Positions 53,799 through 63,731 of a DNA stretch of 64,000 nt are shown here, in pieces; position 1 is the stretch's first letter, and the number at the start of each line of letters is the position of its first letter. A model generated the notes under the pieces. The model was given only the letters and a program-made list of their open reading frames with translations. It had not been told where the DNA came from and searched no databases. A program made the position numbers and the translations under genes. Source of the DNA: Glaciozyma antarctica PI12 (lineage: Eukaryota; Basidiomycota; Microbotryomycetes; Kriegeriales; Camptobasidiaceae); contig KZ627152.1 of assembly GCA_002917775.1 (NCBI GenBank), positions 236,154 through 300,153 of the forward strand, given 5' to 3'.

Positions 53799-56240
53799 TC
53801 AGCCTCGCTCTCGACGCGCGGCCAGTGCCAGCACGATCTTGTTGATCAGCGCGCGCTTGACAAACTGCTCCCTGGCGAGTCCTCGTACACGCTGTAACGA
53901 GACCAGGTCATCAGCAAGCAAGCACATCTGTAGTTCAGCTTCGAGCTCACCTTCTGGAACCGCTTGAGGTCGATGTTGGCCGTCTCCGAGTTGAGGCCAC
54001 GTCCCAGGTGGTAGATCGTATCCTCGAGCGCAGCGTCCTCCGCCACGAGGTCCAGCAGCCTGCGAAGAAAAGCCATCAGCACAGCCTCTGGTGAAATAAC
54101 AGCAGGGACTTACTGATTGTACACGACCGTCGACGAGCACACAATCTCATCCACCTCGGGCCCCTCGCCTCTCGCCAAATAATCGCTCAATCGTGCCTCC
54201 CCCTCCGTAACCACGACCCTGTACCGATCCCGCACGTTCTCGCACACTCCTCGCACCGCCTGCAGCCGCTGCATCTCGTCCAAAATCGCCGGCTCGCCCT
54301 TTCGCAGATCCGCTTCGAGAAGGTCGAGCCGACCAAGCTCGGCGTCCGTGTGGGCCGAGAGGAAGGAGAGGGCGTGCGACAACTTGGAGTGAAGACGAGT
54401 GCGGAGGGCGAGGAGCTCGGGGTTTGGAGGGCGGGGAGGAGCGGCTTGAGACGCTGTCGAGCGGGAGGGAGAGTCCGAGAGCATGTCCTCGGGAGCATCC
54501 AGGAGGTTGATAGATTGGCGGAGTGCGTGCGTGCGGTACGTCTGAGGAGAGGCAGAGGAGGGCGGAGGAGGACGAAATGGCTGGTCGATGGGAGAGCGAG
54601 GGGGACTCGAGTACGAGTGCGAGGGTGCAGGGCGATTTTGTGGTGTGGGGTGGGTATCGGAAAGAGGGTCCTGGGAGTAGGTTTGTTGCGACTGGTACTG
54701 ATCCGAATAGCGAGGCTGGGAGTTGGGGAGGTGGGAGCGGCTCGTGCCGCGACGCCGGTCGAGGAGGGGATTGAGGTCGGTGTTGGTCCTGCTCGAGTTG
54801 AGGGGAGGAGGTTTGGTGAGGAGGAGGTTGGTTAAGCTGCCGTGGTGCTGAGACGCCAGTGACTTGCTGCGAGTAAGGTGGGCCGCCCGGAGGTCGACTT
54901 TGGTCGTAGGGCGTTGGCGGTGGAGGTGGCGACGTCGGAGGACGTGCAGCAAGGAAAGGTGACGGAGGCGACGAGTAGGAAGGGCCCGCTACGCTCCTTG
55001 GAGGCGGCGAGAACGGGTGAGGAGGAGGTCGAGGGGGTTGTCCAGCAAAGGAGTCGGCAGTCGTCGGTCGCTGCTGGTAGCTCGAATGCGGGAGAGTCTG
55101 GTGTGTTGAAAGATTAATAAAGCCGGACGGGGGTAGAGGTCGAGGTGGGGGAGCTCCAAACGTCGCCTGACGATTGAGAGGTTGCGAAGGTTGCGAAGGT
55201 TGCGAAGGTTGCGGCGGAGGTGGCTGAGACTGGTAGCTCGGCGGGGTAGCTGACTGTTGCTGCTCTCTCAAGCTGTCAGTTCGTCGAATGTGAATCAATT
55301 AGACGAGTCACTCACGTAGCCGTTCACGTAGCTCGCTGGATTAGAGCCGAAGATCATCGGCGGTCTCGGAGGTGGCGGAGGTCCCACGTCGCTTCTACTC
55401 CCCACCGAATCGCTCCTGCCTAGTCCACCAGTCCCTTCTCCCCTCTCGAGCGCCTTGGGATTCTGAGGCCTGCCAGCGAGCTGCGGTGGAAGCGGCGGCC
55501 GAGGTGGTCCCTGAGAGGACGGCGGAGGAGGACGAGGAGGGGGAGTCCCCCGCTCAGACCTGTAGTCCGGGGCAGGTCGGCTCAAAGAGTGACTCGGAGG
55601 AGGACGCTGGGCTTGCGCGATGGACACGAGAGGGTAGTCGTGACCGAATTGCGAGACGAGGGCCTCGAGCAAAGGCGTAAGAGAGCAGCCCTGCATGCCC
55701 GACACGTGTGATTAGCTCCTACTCGCTGTTCAGACGAAGCTCCTAGTCTCAGCAGCTCACCTCGCCCTTCTTGCCCCAGTCCATCAAGTACGGCACCGTC
55801 ACCCTCCCTCCGCTGTTGACGCATCTCCCCGCCTTGATCTGCATATTGTCGCTCGGTACAACCTGCACGATGGGCGGCCTGGTAGGGTAGTCGAAAGGTA
55901 GAATGATCTCGAGCGGACAGTTGTACTGTGTGCCCCGGAGCGAGACAGGGACGACCCCAGCGATGCACGCCAGGAGCTCCACTCGTCCGTCGTCGTAAGC
56001 TGCCCGTGGAGATAGGCTTAGCTAGCTGCTGGATAGCTGCAGTGACAGCTTACCAAATGCTTTGTGCTCGGGGTGTAGGCCGTTGCTGTACGAATCCAAG
56101 ACGGCGAGTACGTGCGTCACGACAACATCAGGTTGGGAGTACTGGGGAGGATCTGGGTCAGCCACACGGCGTTCTGTAAGAGAAGTACGAAGAATGCATA
56201 CGTGTTTGCAGAGAGAGCGGACGTAGCGCGCATCTGCCAT
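53799..56240 (-). CDS. VPS23: ESCRT-I subunit VPS23 (TSG101 homologue)
   Basis: Endosomal sorting of ubiquitinated cargo into multivesicular bodies. N-terminal UEV domain (about residues 1-150): MADARYVRSLCKH, VVVTHVLAVLDSYSNGLHPE, VELLACIAGVVPVSLRGTQY, NCPLEIILPFDYPTRPPIVQ, VVPSDNMQIKAGRCVNSGGR, VTVPYLMDWGKKGE; like TSG101 it lacks the catalytic Cys of true E2 enzymes. A very long Pro-rich linker follows, then a coiled coil (LLALRTRLHSKLSHALSFLS, DLLEADLRKGEPAILDEMQR, LSDYLARGEGPEVDEIVCSS) and the C-terminal steadiness box LLDLVAEDAALEDTIYHLGR, LKRFQKRVRGLAREQFVKRA, LINKIVLALAARRERG. About 700 residues. The first intron junction is one base out of phase with the UEV frame. Confidence 0.92.
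55181..55212. repeat. Nine-bp tandem repeat in the VPS23 linker
   Basis: Three and a half copies of GTTGCGAAG on the plus strand, encoding Gln-Pro-Ser repeats in the Pro-rich linker of VPS23. It is in frame, so copy number could vary without breaking the gene. Confidence 0.8.
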
Positions 56241-56612
56241 GATGAGAGGGGCGCTCGGAGACGCGTGAGTGAGTGGTGAGAAGGCGGTACGAGATAGAAC
56301 GCGAAAGGCGATAGGTCGAATGGGATCTCAGCACCTTACGCCTCCGCTTCGAAGCCGTTGGAGAGGGGAGAGAGAAAGGAGGACGACGAGCCTCGGAGCG
56401 GACAACTCCTCGTCGCTGAGCAGCTGGCGCCTGCTCGCGTTCGGCGCTCACAGCGTTTCTCTGTTCGGCTTAAGCAACTCTAGCTCTCTCGGAAATGCTC
56501 CACTGAGCGCAGAAAAACGCAGAGAAACAAGCGAGGGCGGATTAAGAGCTTGCTTCCGACAATCTCCTCCTTGCTTCTCCTCGATTTGTCGCGCCTCTCC
56601 ACCGCAACGGCC
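56241..56612. promoter_or_regulatory. Upstream region of VPS23
   Basis: 372 bp between the VPS23 start and the 3' end of the BTB gene, both transcribed leftwards. No gene seen. Confidence 0.4.
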
Positions 56613-57919
56613 TCAGGCATTGACCTTCCAAAGGTTCGGTCGCCTCGCCTTCCTCAACACCTGTACTGCCGTCGATCCTGGGCTGCCCCCTCCCCCAAAT
56701 TGCAGCACGACCGCCTCTTCGAAACCGTCGGATGGAGTGCGTTGACGTCGCTTCCGCTCCGCCGTGACCTTCTTGCCAAAATTGACTGCATATCAGGGGT
56801 TCAGAGTCAGCTACAACAAGCATGATCCTTGAAGTCGACTCACAGCGATCCATGTCCTCGCGAATTGGAAAGCGAGGCGATTCCAGCACCTCCTTGAACA
56901 ACGCAAACGGCAGCGAGGCAAGTACGTCGATCAGCCTTGCCTGAGCCTTGGCCGACGAAGGAACTACCACGCCTCCGCTGAACGCTTTTAGTTCGACGGG
57001 AAGTTGGTAGACTCGCTCCGTCAGCTCCGCGCGAAGCCTGCTGTAGTACGCGCCACCGCCTCCTCCTTTTTGCTGCCCCTCGTACCCATTCCCGTTTGCC
57101 GGCCCCGTCTGCGCATGCTCCTCCCCATTACCTAACACGGCGAACCACCGCGCGACCTCCGACCCAGCCGACAACGAGCTGATCGCTTTCGAACAGACCT
57201 CGAGCGCGTAGGCTGCGAGCGAGTCGAGAGAGAGGTAGTTGGCTGTTGCGAGGACGGCGGCGCTCAGAGCTGGGATAACGTGCGAAAGGACGGTGGGCGA
57301 GTACAGAAAGGCAATGGCGAGGCAGAACGCGTCCGGGGTAATGGACGGGTCAGAGATGGCGAGGGCGTAAGTGGTGGAGGAGGATTGGTAGGAGTGCTGG
57401 AGGCTGCCGGGAAGAGCGGTGTCAGCTACGAGATGGGCAGGGGCAACTCAACACACGCTCTTCTTGAGTGAAGCTCGAGGTGAGGGCCTTGTGTTGAGCC
57501 TGGGGGGAGAGGGAGAGGGAGCCGCTCACACGGATCGAAGGAGCGGACTCCTGGCTACGACGACGCTGTGCAGTTGGAGAACGCTTTGGGAGGATACGCC
57601 ATCCGCATACGAGACGACGAGCTGAGCATCGCAGAACTCCGCCTGGAGGTAAGCTGAGAACTGGAAAGGGAGAGGTTAGGTCAAGGACAGCCTATAACCC
57701 TCTGCGCGCGCTCACAAGGTGCTGAGATAGAGCATGCTCGTGTGCAGCATAGTCCACCGCAAGCGCGTTGGGAGTTGCTGGGACAGAGCTCGCGGCGGAG
57801 GTGGAGGCGACCAGTGGTTGCGGAGACTCGGAGGCGTTCGAAGAGCCTGGGGCGCCGTTGAAGCGCTGCTGCTGGTGATCCAGGGACGACGGTCCGCCAA
57901 AACTGGGCGTCGAGGCCAT
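56613..57919 (-). CDS. BTB/POZ domain protein, uncharacterised
   Basis: MASTPSFGGPSSLDHQQQRF and a Ser/Pro-rich head precede a BTB fold: HEHALSQHL, FSAYLQAEFCDAQLVVSYAD, VLQLHSVVVARSPLLRS, then LAISDPSITPDAFCLAIAFL, YSPTVLSHVIPALSAAVLAT, ANYLSLDSLAAYALEVCSKA (BACK-like helices), RLRAELTERVYQLPVELKAF, LIDVLASLPFALFKEVLESP, RFPIREDMDRFNFGKKVTAE, and a basic end RKARRPNLWKVNA. BTB proteins usually dimerise or act as Cullin-3 adaptors. About 320-400 residues, several introns. No Kelch or zinc-finger partner domain is visible. Confidence 0.8.
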
Positions 57920-58126
57920 CTAGGTGGAGATTTGGAGGAAGAGAATGTGGGAGGAGCGAGAGAGGCAGCGCAGGAGCGCGAACGAGCCGCTTGCGAGCTC
58001 GCACAGAGCTGTAGGTCACCTCAGCTCCTGCGAAGCTGCGCCGTGCACACTGGCGTATCTATATCAACAGCAGTTCATTCCGCTGGGGGGTTCTCCAGCT
58101 TCCCTTGAGCGAGCGCCTCTCTCGTC
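57920..58126. other. Short intergenic region
   Basis: About 200 bp: promoter of the BTB gene and 3' end of the small gene upstream. Nothing recognised. Confidence 0.35.
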
Positions 58127-58845
58127 TCATCGAGCTTCGATATGTGCCTGTGCCTCCACCGGTGCATCCACCCATCGAGCCTGCAATCACGTAGTGGTTA
58201 GCCTTATGCTTAGCTCCTTGCAAGACGCTGAACGCACCATCTGAGTCTCCTCCACTTCCTCCTTCAAGCTCTTGTAGCTCGACACGCTCGGCGCATTGAC
58301 GTGCTTCCCCAGCTCCTCCAGCACTGCGATGTCGATCCCATACTCCGTGCATAACGCTTCCACTTCCCCTCGAGTCTTTGCAGACTTGCGTTCGTCGAAC
58401 AGGTTGGAGAGCGATTGAGCGGTGAGGCGATTGGGAGCGGGGCCTGCTTCAGCGGCCTCTTCGGTAGCTTTCCTCCGCTTGAGGATCTCCAGCATGCGGT
58501 TATCCTGCCAGTAGATCAGACGAGTTAGCACTGCAGTTCGCGGTCGCCGTTAGAGACGCACAGGCTGGAAGAGAGTTGGCGATCGGGGGACATGAACGGC
58601 TCCTAGGGTGGTGAGGTTCTGCATGTAGGTGGGATCCTGTCCATCCGATTGAATGGCTGTGCGGGTGCTGAATTAGCTGAAGTAAGGCGCTGGGGACTGG
58701 AAGACTCACCGGCACTCTTGGTCTCGCTCGCTCGTGGTAAAGGGGCTGGCCGCGCAGAAGGCAGGGTGGATCCGAGAGGCTGGTTCATCGTTCGAGAGGG
58801 GACGGGCTTGACCTTGGCAGCGGCCTTTGATGCAGAGTTGCCCAT
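58127..58845 (-). CDS. Small protein with myristoylation-type start; possibly a complex I assembly factor (NDUFAF4-like)
   Basis: MGNSASKAAAKVKPVPSRTM begins with MGxxxS, a canonical N-myristoylation signal. Further: LPRASETKSA, AIQSDGQDPTYMQNLTTLGA, VHVPRSPTLFQP, DNRMLEILKRRKATEEAAEA, RLTAQSLSNLFDERKSAKTR, GEVEALCTEYGIDIAVLEEL, GKHVNAPSVSSYKSLKEEVE and a short tail VEAQAHIEAR. The architecture (short basic head, RMLEILKRR helix, then a small winged-helix-like module that checks for Y/L-x5-L) resembles fungal proteins related to NDUFAF4, which is also myristoylated. That family call is tentative. About 190 residues, three introns. Divergent from ORC3 by 123 bp. Confidence 0.6.
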
Positions 58846-58968
58846 GTTTGTTGAGAGTAGGGAGTGAGAGGGAGCTCGACGGCGCGCCCGCGAAGTACTT
58901 TCGGACGCGCAGGCTCTCCCTTCTCCCGCACTCCACTGCTTCGTTTGCAGGCTCTTCGCAGGGTGTGG

Positions 58969-61711
58969 ATGGACTACCTCGAATCAGACGCTTTTGGCGA
59001 ACCCGTCGCCAGCACCAGCCGCGTACGCTTCTCTCCCTTCGCGTCCTCGCGTCTCCGAACTGACCCCAACGCTACAGGCGGTCTTCACGCTCGCATACAA
59101 GCCTTCAACAGACATCGAGGAGGAGGAGGAGGACTCGGGCAAGTTCTTTGCTTCTCGCCGGGAGCCGCCAACTGATCCTCTTCGTCCCAGACCCTCATCT
59201 CGGCCAGAAGCTCTACCAGCAAGCTTGGGGCAGATGCAGCGAGCGAATAGACGTGAGTCCGCTTCGAGTGAGCTTACTCCTTGCCCGGCTGATCAGCTCC
59301 CTTCCCAGTCGATCCTCTCTTCTCTTCACAACGCCTCGCTCGACCAGGTCGTCCACTTCGTCAACGACTCTCGCAGCTCGCCTGCCTCCCTACTCGCAAC
59401 ACTCGGTGGACGACGTACGATACGAACGGGTCTCATTGTTGGTGAGTATCCGTTATTTCGGTTGCGTCTGCGGTGCTGATCTTTCTGGCAGGCGCAAGTC
59501 CCGGCTCCTCGTCGCTCCTCTTCACGTCACTCTGCCGCCAGCTCACCAGCGAAGAACGGCCGCCGTGCATTGTCTCGCGACTGACGAGTCGGGACTGCGC
59601 CAACATCAAATCTTCGATGCGGGCGTTGATCGCGGGCTTCGTCGGATCCGCGGGGCAAGAGGAGGAGGCCGACGAGGAAGACCAGGTGACTAAGAACAAC
59701 GCTGAATTGTTTCGCTGGGTTGTCGTGCTCACGGCTTGGATCTACAGGTCGGGGTCTTTGGAGGCGCCGCGGCATCTCTGGCACCTGAAGACCTTCAAAA
59801 TCTTATGGCGTGGTATCAGCATCGCTTCTCGAGCAAAGGTGCGATTTTCGATGCCTCGAATGAGGATCGGGCTGACGCTAACTCGTACAGGCAGCAAAGC
59901 ACCGACGCTCGTTGTCTTGCTGGAAGATCTCGAAGCGATGGACGCACAAGTCCTCTCACTGATGTTCCAGACTCTAAAGTACGCCATTTCCTTCCTCGTT
60001 CGCGGGGTTGAGCTCATTTGTATCCCAGTCGCTACGTCTCGCGCCTGCCGATCGTGTTCCTCGTCGGAATCGCGACCGCTGCTACCGCGCTGAACGACGC
60101 AGTCTCGAGACGTATTTCGAACCTGCTCGAAACGACGACTTTCTTCGTCGAGCCAGGAGTTGGCGCTTTCAATGCGCTCGCAAGAGGAGGGAGTGATTCT
60201 CTGCAGGCGGGCTTTTTCCTTGATCTAATCGTGTGCCGTCCATGACAGCTCCTCATCGACTGGATCGCGCCGCTGAGCCTCGGCCCCAATGCGTACCAGT
60301 ACCTCTGGAAGACGTTCGAGGACATGCATCACTCAATCGACGCTGTCATCTCGAGTATTCAGGTACGCTCTCGCAATCTTGCGTTCCTAGGATTCGGCTA
60401 AAACCCAACAGTACCTCTACATGCATCACTACACAACCAAACCCTACGCTCTCCCCATCGACGCGCATTCGCCCGTCAACCTCCCCTACTTCGACGACGA
60501 CTTCACCACCTGCCTCCACCTCCTCCCCTCCGTCCAAGAGTTTCTTCAAAGCCTGCCGCAGGAGCAGCGAGGTGCGACGGGCTTGCTTGGAGACGGGCAC
60601 GAGACGCTCGACGTCCTTGCTCAATGTCAAGATGCGCGGGATGCGTGGCAGCGGAACCTAAAAGGCGGGTTCGCGATCTTGCTCGTGCTGCAGGAGTTCT
60701 GGGAGAAGAAGCTGCCGGTACAGAAGACGCTCTTGCGACTGGCCGAGGGGACTCTGTGCGATCACAGCGACGACGTTTGCGGGATGGTATTGTGAGCCTC
60801 TTTCTCCCTTTGCTGTGAGGCTGCGCTGATACCACTTCTGCCCAGGCACTCGACGTCGGCCAAGCTCTCCACCTTCCTCGAGGTGGCGGTGAAAGAGCTC
60901 GAGCAGTTGAGCACTGACGATCCCTCTCTCACTACCGACCTTCTCGCGGCGCTCAAGCTGGATTCCGAGACGCTCAAGGGGATTCTCTCTGCACCTCGAG
61001 AAGCAGGACGTCAGAACCTTATCAACGACAACGGCGTGGGAGGCCAGTTCCTCCACTCGAGCCAGATCGCACAGGTCGACCGCGACTTTAGCAAGCTCGC
61101 GCGCAAGGTGTCCGAGACGATTCGCGACGCTCTCCGGTCCGTGATTTCTCGCAATTCAGTCTCGTGCTCGACTAACACTGCGAGCGTGCAGCCACTCCTT
61201 CCGCCCTGCTTCCATCCTTCTCCTGCACGAGCTATGGTTCGAGAACGACCTGTACCCTCTCAAAGTGCGCTCGCTCTCTCGTTCTCCTTCACCGTACTAA
61301 CGCCTACCTTCAGAAATTCCATCCCTCCATCCTCCCCTCTTTCCACAAGGCGCTCGATACGTCGCTCGCTCCCGGAGAGCTGGAACCCGACATCGCAGTC
61401 GCTTACCGTCTATACCGCGAGACGGGCAAGACGATCAATCTCGGGGATTGGTGGCGCGCGTTCGAGCAGAGTGCTGCGAATGAGCCGGAGACAGCGCAGG
61501 ACGATAGTGTCAAGCTCGCACGGACGCCGAAAGAGGAGCGAGGGCGATAGCGATGACGAGATGGACGACGACAGATGAGGGAGATGAGGACGAGAGGAGG
61601 ACGCGGAGGAAGCAGGCGAGGTTCCTGCGTGCTGTCGGTGATCTAGCGTGCGTTGGCTTCCTCCAGCCAACGTCGCGCAAAGCCGAGCATGTGCTGAAAA
61701 GCGTCTTCTGA
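58969..61711 (+). CDS. ORC3: Origin recognition complex subunit 3
   Basis: Part of the six-subunit complex that marks replication origins. MDYLESDAFGEPVASTSR, AVFTLAYKPSTD, SILSSLHNASLDQVVHFVND, then an AAA+-like core: GASPGSSSLLFTSLCRQLTS, VFGGAAASLAPEDLQNLMAW, TLVVLLEDLEAMDAQVLSLM, RLPIVFLVGIATAATALNDA, VSRRISNLLETTTFFVEPG, then LLIDWIAPLSLGPNAYQYLW, IQYLYMHHYTTKPYALPI, LHELWFENDLYPL, PDIAVAYRLYRETGKTINLG, DWWRAFEQSA, ending in the winged helix ARFLRAVGDLACVGFLQPTS and KAEHVLKSVF at TGA 61709-61711. Between DWWRAF and the winged helix the acidic stretch 61520-61590 needs two frame changes; as written, translation stops at a TAG near 61550 and loses the winged helix. About 740 residues. Confidence 0.9.
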
Positions 61712-61736
61712 ATCTGCATCGCAATCGTACACATCA

Positions 61737-63451
61737 TTACGCATTCCCAGCCGCTGTCCCCAACGCTCCAACTCCTCCGTCGCCCTTCCCTCCTCGTCCC
61801 CTACTGCGTCCTCCCGGAGTCCCAGGACGCGACCCTCCTCCGCCGTTCGTGGGCATCTGCTCCCCCGTCTCCACAGGTCCTCGTCCGCCTCCCGCGCCCG
61901 CTCCTCCCCCTCCTCGTCTTCCTCTCCGACTTGTTGTCCCTTCTCCCAGCGCGGCCCCCAGCAGCCGGCGTTGGCCTGCGAGCTCCTTGTTTGGCGGAGG
62001 CCGACGAGGGCCTACTGGAGAAGGGACTGCGGCGACGGGGTGCTGGAAGCGAGGGGGCTGGGGAGGCTGAGGAGGCTGAGGAGGCTGAGGAATGCGTGCG
62101 AGCTGGGGAGGACGAGGGGGAGGTTGTAGGAGGGTGATTTGTCGGTTGTTGGCGCTGCTGTTGTTGCTGCTGGTGCTGCGGCTGCTGAGCTCGCTGTTGC
62201 TGGTCTTGCGCGCGACGTTGTTGTAGTAGGAGTTGCTGCTGCTGCTGGATCCGTAGTTGCTGTTGCTGCTGAATGTGCGGAGGTAGGTGTTGTTGAACTG
62301 GCCGCGCAGCCTGAGGGGCGACTTGAGGGAAAGTTCCTGGAGGGGGGGCCGAAAGAAGCCTTGGGTCGACTCCAAACGGGTTGGCGGTTGGGAGAGCAGG
62401 GAACGAGTTGAGCGAGGGTACGGACGGTCCAGCTCTGGGTCGTCCACCTGCTCCGCCTCGGCCGACCTTCGCGCCGATAATGACGGGACCCGTCCGTTGC
62501 CCTGCTCCGCTTGTACCACCGGATGCGTCCCTTCCCTTGCCCTTGCCGTTCGCGTTCGCCTTTGCCTTTCCGCTCGCGGCTCCGTTCCGTCCAGCCTTGG
62601 TAGGCCTCTTCGCAGGCGCGAGAGGCGTCGGTTGTTTGGAAGTCGAAGCAGCGAGGGTTCCACTTCTTCGAGAGGCGAGTTCGGCGGCTTTCAGTGCGCG
62701 GAGGTGGTCGAGGAGAGGAGTAGATTTGGGCCCTTTCTTGTCGACTGTGCGAGGAGCGGAGTGAGTTGGCGAGTGTACAGCGTGCAAGTGAGAAGACATA
62801 CCTGTTGGCTCGTCCGACTTCTCGGGCCCTGGCGCAGCGAGCGCGACTAGGAATGCTGCATAGTCGGGGTCTCAGAGAGAAGGGGAGGTCAGCTCGCGTT
62901 CCGGCCTTGAGCATCGCTATGCACCTTCTTCGATTGTCCCTTGGCGTGCATCTGGCTTGACTGGTGCCGTAGGAATGCGCTGATAAGGCGCAAACTCGAC
63001 TACAGCTTGGCTCACATTCCCTGCGAGAGGGTCAGAGGTTGCCACGCGCTGAGGAAGCGGCCGAGCTCACCTTGCTTGTCCCGGAAGCTCCAGCCGTCGT
63101 ACGCGCGGTGGAAAGCCACGAGCCCGTCTGCAGTCTTGAACGAGATGTACGCCCGTGAGTGTACGTGGACCTTGTCCTTGCCGCTGTCAGAGCGCCGGCG
63201 AGTCAGCTCCACCCCCCTACCTCTTCCCTCCTCACACCCGGAACTCACCTTCTCCTCACTTTCCCAGCGCGATACCTTGACCAGATCACTCGCTCAGTCC
63301 CCTCATGCCCTTCGCTCTCGTCCGACTCGCGAGTGACCCAAGGCGCGGCCGACTTCCAGAACACTTGCTCGGGTAGATCAGCTGGCAGGCGGCGGACGAC
63401 GATCTTGAGGCGGAGGTTTACTGCTGCCGCCTTGGGCGGTTTGCTTGACAT
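61737..63451 (-). CDS. UPF3: Nonsense-mediated decay factor UPF3
   Basis: Links the exon-junction/ribosome signal to UPF2 in decay of mRNAs with premature stops. The Smg4/UPF3 domain fills the N-terminus: NLRLKIVVRRLPADLPEQVF, WKSAAPWVTRES, RVIWSRYRAGKVRR, VHVHSRAYISFKTADGLVAF, HRAYDGWSFRDKQGNVSQAV, VEFAPYQRIPTAPVKPDARQ, GTIEEDPDYAAFLVALA. Then a Lys/Arg-rich linker and a Gln-rich stretch (QQQQQLRIQQQQQLLLQQ), and finally a Gly/Arg-rich tail. Two frames are open for the tail: one ends GGRSRGRGGKGDGG..TAAGNA at 61737, the other at 61801; a frame change within the Gln/Pro region is likely. Ends 25 bp from the ORC3 stop. About 490-520 residues. Confidence 0.9.
62133..62282. repeat. Gln-codon-rich (CAG/CAA) low-complexity tract in UPF3
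   Basis: On the minus strand the region is mostly CAG and CAA codons in short runs. Repeats of this sort change length easily and could explain the frame ambiguity in the UPF3 tail. Confidence 0.7.
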
Positions 63452-63731
63452 CCTCGTGTAGTCGGTGTGCCTGAGGTTGGGCGTCTACGCGTCCTCTCTC
63501 TCTCCACTCGCTCACGGAATTAATTCTTGCAGTTCTCAAGAGGCTAGCGCAAGGCGCAGGAGCGGGAGTGCAGCTGCCCCTCCTTTCCTTCCCGCTCTTC
63601 AGGCAGTTTAAGCTGTGCGTAAGTAGCTTTTATTTGCGCCGTGAAGTGTTTGGTGACGGGCAGATGCTGAGGGTGCCCGAGTGTCGGGAATCTCGCTACC
63701 GAGAGGCGGTGGCCTACTCCCCGAGGTGTAC
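63452..63731. other. Region between UPF3 and the second acyl-CoA synthetase copy
   Basis: Promoter of UPF3 plus sequence downstream of the synthetase fragment. A 14-bp sequence CTCGCTACCGAGAG at about 63692-63705 is also present in the intron of both synthetase copies. Confidence 0.4.
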
